A DNA stretch of 12,927 bases from Polyrhizophydium stewartii. Taxonomy: Eukaryota > Chytridiomycota > Chytridiomycetes > Rhizophydiales. The notes beneath the pieces are model-generated. The model did no database searches. It saw only the letters and a program-made list of their open reading frames with translations, and was not told the origin of the DNA. The position numbers were made by a program, and so were the translations under genes. The stretch covers positions 1 through 12,927 of the forward strand of contig JADGIZ010000489.1 in NCBI GenBank assembly GCA_027604665.1, given 5' to 3'. Positions 7,910-12,927 of the stretch are shown in pieces; the stretch's first letter is position 1, and every line of letters begins with the position of its first letter.

Positions 7910-8110
7910 ATGCTGCGCGGACCTGATACATGCACGGACACACGCGGCGTGTGCTGCCGCGACGGACAGCAGATCATTGATCCGTTTGCGCTCGGTAATC
8001 CGACGCTGTGGCTGCTGGTATTGCACAACGTTGGCCCCATGGCGGGGTTCCTGATTGCTGGGCTTGTCATGTTTGGCCGTACTAGCCGGCCCAAGCTGCG
8101 TCTCAAGTAA
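7910..8110 (+). CDS. Candidate 66-residue single-span membrane peptide
   Basis: An open frame starting 34 nt after the stop of the thioesterase-like gene. The C-terminal half contains a 22-residue hydrophobic stretch (LWLLVLHNVGPMAGFLIAGL and beyond, about residues 34-55) followed by a basic end (GRTSRPKLRLK), a pattern seen in small inner-membrane or ER tail-anchored proteins. The first 20 residues are Cys/Thr-rich and undistinguished, and third-position G/C bias is weaker than in the neighbours. I recognise no family. It could be an independent gene, a second product of the upstream transcript, or chance open frame in a 3' UTR. Confidence 0.3.
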   Translation: MLRGPDTCTDTRGVCCRDGQQIIDPFALGNPTLWLLVLHNVGPMAGFLIAGLVMFGRTSRPKLRLK

Positions 8111-8409
8111 ACATATCTCACTCTGCCACTTGCCTGCTATAGCCGCCCCTCTGCCTCTGCCACCCAAGTGTGTGACCAAATCGCCACACACTTGTCAGCC
8201 CCATGGCTCACTGCGCACATGTATGTCGGCCACGCGGTCTCACCGAAAAATCCTGATCTGGACGCACGAGCCGCCCGTCCCAGATCCCGACCCCGTCTGG
8301 AAATCCCGCACTTTGCAACACTCCCGAGTTCTTGCCCCCTTCAACACACACAAAAGCACTCCCGAGTTCGCACACACGCAGCCAAAGCCCGACCGACCTG
8401 CCGAGCCAA
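8111..8409 (+). promoter_or_regulatory. Upstream region of the CBS gene with a repeated 13-mer
   Basis: 299 bp without a supported gene. The distal half is unremarkable; the proximal half is rich in CA and CCC and has CACTCCCGAGTTC twice (8319-8331 and 8357-8369). No TATA box. Likely promoter and 5' leader of the CBS gene. Confidence 0.4.
8319..8369 (+). repeat. Direct repeat of CACTCCCGAGTTC, 38 bp apart
   Basis: Two identical 13-bp copies lie 41 and 79 bp upstream of the CBS start codon. They could be paired regulatory sites in the DNA or in the leader RNA, or a small duplication. Confidence 0.6.
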
Positions 8410-9549
8410 ATGAAGCCCCTGACGCAGCACACCTTCAAAAACCTGGGCCTGGCGGGCAAGAAGCTGCCGCTGACGACGGTGCCGCCCACGACGCCCATCC
8501 GCGTCGCGCTCGAGACACTCGCCGAGCGCAGCATCATCCACCTGGCGGTGCAGTCGCACAGCGACGCGGCCAGGGTGTACGCCGTCGTGGGCATCCTCGA
8601 CCTCGTCGCGTACGTGTGCAGGCGGGCCGCCGCCGAGACGCAGCTTGACGCGCGTGCGCCGCTGCTCGACGACCCCGTCGAGCAGGTGCTCACGCTCGAC
8701 GCCGACGACGAGAGCTACACGGTGTTTGAGCGCGACATTGGTGACACGCTCGAGGAGGTGAGAGCCGCCGTGACAGTGCGCGCTGGGGAGGCATGTGGGC
8801 GTGCGGGGGTATGCGTCTGTGTCGGCAGCAGCGCGCGCCGCAGGTCGGCCGCATGCTGCCCCACTCACGCACGCAAGCCCGCACCCCGACAGATCCCCCC
8901 CCGGTCGCCGCCAGGAATCGTGACTCACGCACGACACATCTCACTGCAGACGCTGCGGGCCTTCTCGCACGGCGTCCACCGCGCGCTGGTGACGGACATC
9001 ACCAAGACGACGCCGGCATTCCTGCTCGGCCAGGCGGACGTGCTCAAGTACATCCTGGCGACGTCCGGCGCTGCGGCGGGCGACGCGGCGCCGGCGTTCG
9101 CGGTTCCGCTGTCGACGCCGCTGCGCGACGCGCTGCCGGGCCGCTTCACGGCAGCAGTGTCGACGGTGCCGCACACGGCGACGGCGCTCGCGGCGCTGAC
9201 GCAGCTCGCGCGGCGCGGCACGCCCGCGGCGCCCGTCGTCGACGCCGCGGGCCGCGTGGTGGCGGTCGTGTCGGCCAAGGACCTGCGCCGCATCACAGGC
9301 AACACCATCGCCTCGCTGCACGACCCGGTCACGGCGTTCCTGGCCGCCCACGCCTCGGCGGGCGTGCAGCCGTGCGTCGTCGCCCGCGACGCCCAAGTCT
9401 CGGTGCTCGACGCCGTGCGCATGCTCGTCGACCGCCGCGTGCACCACCTGTGGATCGTCGACGCAGACATGAAGCCCGTCGGCGTCGTGTCGCACTCGGA
9501 TATCATTGCGTGCGTGTCGGGCAACCTCGAGAAACCCGCTGGCCACTGA
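8410..9549 (+). CDS. Four-CBS-motif protein resembling AMPK gamma / Snf4, two exons
   Basis: Predicted adenine-nucleotide-sensing protein: tandem CBS motifs fold into Bateman modules that bind AMP/ATP in the gamma subunit of AMPK/SNF1. Exons 8410-8757 and 8950-9549 join in phase 0 to 316 codons, 315 residues, close to yeast Snf4 in size. CBS1 (about 20-75) has LAERSIIHLAVQ and VVGILDLVAYV; CBS2 (about 100-155) has AFSHGVHRALV and LLGQADVLKYIL, very like AMPK gamma; CBS3 (about 182-233) has AAPVVDAAGRVVAVVSAKDL; CBS4 (about 255-305) has VHHLWIVDADMKPVGVVSHSD. The His-Arg of CBS2 and Ser/Asp of CBS3/4 suit nucleotide binding. It could also be an Sds23-like or plant-KIN-gamma-like relative. The ATG at 8410 (CAAATGA) begins the conserved region. 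Convergent with the transporter gene. Confidence 0.84.
   Translation: MKPLTQHTFKNLGLAGKKLPLTTVPPTTPIRVALETLAERSIIHLAVQSHSDAARVYAVVGILDLVAYVCRRAAAETQLDARAPLLDDPVEQVLTLDADDESYTVFERDIGDTLEEVRAAVTVRAGEACGRAGVCVCVGSSARRRSAACCPTHARKPAPRQIPPRSPPGIVTHARHISLQTLRAFSHGVHRALVTDITKTTPAFLLGQADVLKYILATSGAAAGDAAPAFAVPLSTPLRDALPGRFTAAVSTVPHTATALAALTQLARRGTPAAPVVDAAGRVVAVVSAKDLRRITGNTIASLHDPVTAFLAAHASAGVQPCVVARDAQVSVLDAVRMLVDRRVHHLWIVDADMKPVGVVSHSDIIACVSGNLEKPAGH
8758..8949 (+). other. CBS-gene intron (192 nt), frame-preserving and stop-free
   Basis: Donor GTGAGA, acceptor CACTGCAG; no CTGAC but TGACTCAC near 8920. Length is a multiple of three, phase 0, with no in-frame stop. Its translation (Cys/Arg/Pro-rich) resembles no CBS sequence and falls between two strands of CBS2, so I call it an intron. 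Confidence 0.75.
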
Positions 9550-9816
9550 CCCGCACCAGCAACGCACCCCGCCTTGTGGCATCATTCGGATCGCCTCCAG
9601 AATGAACAACCCCCGTCCATCATCCCGCCTGTCCGCCGGCAAAAGACGCATTCGTGTCGAGCATCACGGCGAAGCGATGGCAGTGCATTCGACCAGCTCT
9701 TCCAAACGAAAGTGCCGATGTTCTTAAAAAAGAGGGGCTGCATTCCCCGGCACGACGCCTCCAGGGCCGGGCCACCACCATCCCGAACCACCCACGTCCA
9801 TCCCACACCAGGAGCA
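9550..9816. other. Convergent intergenic region between the CBS and transporter genes
   Basis: 267 bp between two 3' ends. It holds no supported gene. On the minus strand, CTCTTTTTTAAG (about 9722-9735) is the only notable A/T run; no canonical AATAAA is seen for either gene. Confidence 0.45.
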
Positions 9817-12800
9817 TCACGCGCCTTGCCCGCGGGATCGGCCCTGCGTCGGCGTCGTCGACATGCCACGCCCATCGCTCGCGTCGTCCGGGTAGTCCAG
9901 ATCATCGCGGTCGCTGCCGCCGGGTGTGCCGCCATAGTCGCTGTCGCTGAAGATGTTGACCACGTCCTCCTCGCGGCCGGACCGCGGCGCGGCAGACTGC
10001 GTCGAGCGGCGAGACGGCGACAGCATGCCGCGGTGGTGCGCGGGCTGCACGGCGAGAAACAGGCCCGGCGGCGGCGCGGCGGCCGCGGCAGCCACGGCGG
10101 CCAGGCCTGCAGGATGGGTGCGCTGCTGTTGTTGCGGGGACTGCGGCTGCATGAGCGGCTGACTAGGCTGCCTCGTTGGCTGCCTCGTTGGCTGCTGGGG
10201 CTGCTGCTGTTGTTGCTGCTGCTGCTGGGGCTGCTGCTGCTGGGGCTGCTGCTGCTGCTGGTGTTGCTGATTCGGCAGAACGTGCGGCCCAGCCGCCGAC
10301 CCAGTGCCGCTCGAGTTGACGTCAATCGAAGCCGTGTAGGCACGATCCAGCTCCGCGGGCTGATCAAACGACTCGAACGAGATTGTGGGCGGCTGGATAA
10401 ACGGCCCGAGCGGCTCATCCGACTGCGAGTCATCGGTGTAAGTCGGCGGCTGGTAATGTTGCTGCTGCTGCCGCTGTTGCTGTTGCTGTTGCTGCGGCCT
10501 CCACTGCTGTTGTTGCTGCTGTTGTTGCTGTTGTTGCTGTTGCTGCTGTTGCTGCTGCAATTGCTCAATCTGCTGCCGCTGGAACTGCTGGTGCTGCTGA
10601 TGGAACGGCGTTTGCATCTGGTGCGAGCGCTGGCCGTCGCCGTTTGGCATCGCACTGGCGGCGCCGCGCTGGACGCCCTGGTATCCAAACGTGGCATAGG
10701 AAGGTGCGTTGCCACCGCCGCCACCGCCGCCACGTCCACCGACACCATCACCCGAGCCGACGCCAGCAGCAGCACCGGCGGATGCGCCAGGGTTCGGTGA
10801 CGACCCGCTGCCGCCGCTGCCACCGACAACGCCGCCCGAGGGCAGCGGTGACCATCTGCCCGCGGGCGGGATGCGCGAGAGCGGGTCGGCGATGCGGTTC
10901 TCGGCGCGCAAGTAATCAATCGCGTCGCGGATCTTGCGGAAGAAGTTGTGCGGCCCGACCGCTTGGTAGATGCCCGCGCGGATAAACTTCTCGCGGCACT
11001 TGTCGCGCAGCTTGACGAAGCAGACCGTGATGCCGCGCGCGTGGTACTCGTGCACAATCTCTTCAAAGATCTGCGTTGCACTAGATGAATGTTTGTGTGT
11101 GTATGCGTCAGCACTAGCACTGAAACAAACAAGCAGAACAAGACGCATTTGCAAACGAGGGCGAGCGGCACCTGGCGTCAATGTTGCCGACAGCCGTCAT
11201 GTCAAAGACGACGCTCTTGATGGTCTCGACGTCGCTTGCAAAGACAGTATACGCACTCGGCTCGTCGGCGCCGTCCGCGGTCTGGATGATGGTTGGCGCG
11301 ACGGAGCCCGAGTTGCTGTAAGCATTCAAGTTGCCCGCGGCGACGGCGCCGTGCCCGCGGCGCGGCTCCTCGCTCGGGTGCACATTGAGGTCGCCGTAGG
11401 CCTCGATGCGTTTGAGGCGGTCCTTGAGCTGGCCAACGTTGCCGAAGAACATGCCCTCTTCGATGCGCACGACGATGCCGCCCTCGATGCGCTCGACCTT
11501 GCCCGACTGCTCATGGATGCTGCGGAACTTGGTCTTGACGGCGCCGGTCGCGGGGTCAACGACGAGCGTCTGTCCTAGAATGGCGAGGCGGGTCTGCAGC
11601 GGTGCGTGAGCCAGGGCTCGACCGGACACGATCGAATGCAGGATCAGGACGAGTCCCTCTGTTGGGATGACGCACCCTGGTGGTGTGCTTGACGACAAGC
11701 AGCAGCGAGACGCCAACGGAGATGAGGGTGCCGACCTCGATGGAGATGAAGATGGTGGAGCAAAAAGTGAGCAGAAGCAGGCCGAAGTCCTTCCATGCGT
11801 GCAGCCTGAGAATGAAGTACACGTCCTCGAGCTCGACGAGCTTGAGGGCGGCGACGACGATGATGGACGAGCAGACCGCCTTTGGCAGGAACTCAAAGTA
11901 AGGGAGCAGCCAGATGGTGGTGCAGAGCACAAAAGCGCCGGTGAAGAAGCCGGCGACCTGGGAGCGGGCGCCGGCCGAGTCGTTGACGGCGGAGCGGCCG
12001 AGCGAGCCAAAGCCCGGGAAGCCGCCAAAGAAGGAAGAGACGATGTTGCCCACGCCAATGGCGACGAGCTCGCGGTTGGGCGAGACGACGTAGCGGTGCT
12101 TTGAGGCGTACGTCTTTGCAACGACGATGGACTCGACAAAGCCGATGACGGAGATGAGCACGGCGGGCAGGGTCAGATACTTGATCTTCTCGAGCGTCGG
12201 GACCGGGTGGGTGACGTATCGCGGATCTGGGTTTGCAGGGGCGGTGACTCGGCTGAGAATGGCGACGCCGCTGCAGTCCCATCTGAAGAGCTGGCAGAGG
12301 ATGGTCGAGGCGACGACCAAGACGAGGATCTCCGGCACGAGCTGCAGCCAGCGGGTGGCCGGGAAGCGGCGCTTGAGCAGCCTGACGACGAGCAGGAAGG
12401 AGATGCTGGCGACGGACAGGGCGGCGGTGAGGGCGTGAGCATTGTGCAGATTCTGGACGGCATGCAGCAGCTTCTCGATGGGCGATGCGGTTTCCTCGAC
12501 GGGCGCGACGGGCGCGGGCCAGTCTGCGGCGTTGCACTGCGACGCGGGCAGCGGGGCGAGGCCGATGAGGGTGTCGGACATGTCGATCATGACGACCATG
12601 GCCACGGCGAGCACGAAGCCGCGCAGCAGCGCGCGGGAGAGCACCGAGTCGAGGAAGCCGAGGCGGAAGAAGCCGAGCAGGAAGGTGAAGACGCCGACCA
12701 TCAGGCAGAGCAGCGACGTTGCCTGGACGTTTGCGAGCGGATCGCGGGCGGCGATCGGGTCCGCGGCGATGTCGCCGAGGGGCAGGTCGAGCAGGGCGGT

Positions 12801-12897
12801 TGCGTTGGAGCGCGGCGCGTCGCGCCAGGCCGTGAACTCGCGCACGGAGGAGCCGACGAGGATGGAGACGAGGGCCTCTGGGCCGACGGCGAGCTGC
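9817..12897 (-). CDS. SulP/SLC26 anion transporter with STAS domain and polyglutamine tail (5' exon beyond the edge)
   Basis: Membrane transporter for sulfate or other anions (substrate unknown). Visible exons: 11676-12897, 11172-11593, 9817-11080, giving 968 residues in one frame; the first exon(s) lie beyond the right edge. The transmembrane part starts at LAVGPEALVSILVGSSV and includes about ten hydrophobic segments and the SulP core NRELVAIGVGNIVSSFFGG, FPGFGSLGRSAVNDSAGARS. After VVKHTTRTRLAILGQT comes a cytosolic STAS domain (GGIVVRIEEGMFFGN ... SVVFDMTAVGNIDASATQIF ... GIYQAVG), split by an insertion of about 65 residues rich in Asn/Ser/Gly. The last roughly 350 residues are low-complexity: Gly/Ala-rich, then Gln runs (18, 7, 4, 9 and 5 long), then an acidic Ser/Asp end (DVVNIFSDSDYGG). 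The family call is secure; the tail is unusual. Convergent with the CBS gene. Confidence 0.93.
10193..10270 (-). repeat. CAG/CAA-rich tract coding for Gln/Pro runs
   Basis: Gln runs up to nine long separated by single Pro codons in the transporter tail, mostly CAG with some CAA, followed by a duplicated Pro-Thr-Arg-Gln unit (about 10165-10190). Likely length-variable. Confidence 0.8.
10457..10560 (-). repeat. CAG/CAA-rich tract coding for Gln18, Gln7 and Gln4
   Basis: The longest run (10504-10557) is 18 Gln, ten CAG and eight CAA in irregular order, so it is an interrupted repeat and not a pure CAG array. Trp-Arg-Pro and Arg separate it from runs of seven and four. Every frame across it is open, which creates long false ORFs. 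Confidence 0.85.
11081..11171 (-). other. Transporter intron within the STAS domain (91 nt)
   Basis: Donor GTGCCG, branch CTGAC, acceptor ATCTAG; phase 2, rebuilding Ser in NIDASATQIF, the phosphate-site loop region of STAS domains. The intron is visibly more A/T-rich than the exons. Confidence 0.85.
11594..11675 (-). other. Transporter intron between membrane and STAS domains (82 nt)
   Basis: Donor GTGCGT, acceptor CTGCAG, phase 0. No CTGAC; GGCTCACGC is the best branch candidate. Splicing gives VVKHTTRTRLAILGQT, the usual SulP joint. Confidence 0.8.
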
Positions 12898-12927
12898 CTG
12901 CATGGGGGGGGGGTCGCGGGTCAGCAG
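12898..12927 (-). other. 3' end of a transporter intron cut by the window edge
   Basis: Reading the minus strand inward from the edge: CTGCTGACCCGCGA, then ten C, then ATGCAG and the exon. The branch-like CTGAC, pyrimidine tract and AG fit an acceptor; the exon's first base completes a codon ahead of QLAVGPEA. The run of ten C could be error-prone in sequencing. Confidence 0.75.

Noticed and set aside
9574..10800. A 408-residue poly-Leu open frame on the plus strand
   Set aside because: Antisense reading of the Gln repeats (CTG/TTG becomes Leu). No conserved motif, and the opposite strand has a clear transporter.
9582..11171. A 529-residue Ser/Asn/Arg-rich open frame on the minus strand
   Set aside because: It is another frame of the CAG/CAA repeats in the transporter tail. 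The competing frame continues the STAS domain across a good splice junction, so this one is a shadow.
11893..12903. A 336-residue Arg-rich minus-strand frame
   Set aside because: It is the +1 shadow of the transporter's membrane domain, produced by GC-rich third positions.

Overview
The window is a gene-dense, GC-rich stretch of a eukaryotic nuclear genome. Spliceosomal introns interrupt most genes: nine complete ones can be placed with some confidence (59-258 nt), plus one cut by the right edge. All nine donors begin GTG, most often GTGCGT/GTGCGC, and most introns carry a CTGAC branch site. There are no bacterial operon features, tRNAs, rRNAs, CRISPR arrays or transposons. The gene set (Nth1, METTL21-like methyltransferase, prolidase, SLC26/SulP transporter with STAS, AMPK-gamma-like CBS protein) and a branched-chain aminotransferase of the type common in bacteria and protists suggest an early-diverging fungus or a GC-rich free-living protist. 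The exact lineage cannot be fixed from the sequence.

Layout, left to right. (1) Minus strand, cut by the left edge: the N-terminal half of an Nth1 DNA glycosylase (1-549), divergent from (2) a plus-strand protein methyltransferase (661-1503) across 111 bp. (3) Minus strand, convergent and only 71 bp away: a five-exon prolidase (1575-3324). (4) Minus strand: an unrecognised gene (3617-4825) whose long reading frame is broken by one in-frame TGA, perhaps inside a 45-nt intron. (5) A 740-bp stretch without a supported gene (4826-5565). (6) Minus strand: a two-exon branched-chain aminotransferase (5566-7050), divergent from (7) a plus-strand DUF4442 hotdog-fold thioesterase-like gene (7193-7875). 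(8) A candidate 66-residue membrane peptide (7910-8110). (9) Plus strand: a two-exon, four-CBS-motif protein resembling the AMPK gamma subunit (8410-9549). (10) Minus strand, cut by the right edge: a SulP/SLC26 anion transporter with an interrupted STAS domain and a glutamine-rich tail of about 350 residues (9817-12897).

The genes are mostly housekeeping functions (base-excision repair, protein methylation, peptide and branched-chain amino-acid metabolism, acyl-CoA or lipid chemistry, energy sensing, anion transport). They show no sign of forming one pathway. I found no convincing new multi-gene system. The observations most worth a second look are the in-frame TGA at 4346-4348, the four SUMO-consensus motifs in the Nth1 N-terminus, the polyglutamine tail on the anion transporter, the uniform intron grammar with a shared 11-mer in two prolidase introns, and a frame-preserving intron in the CBS gene.
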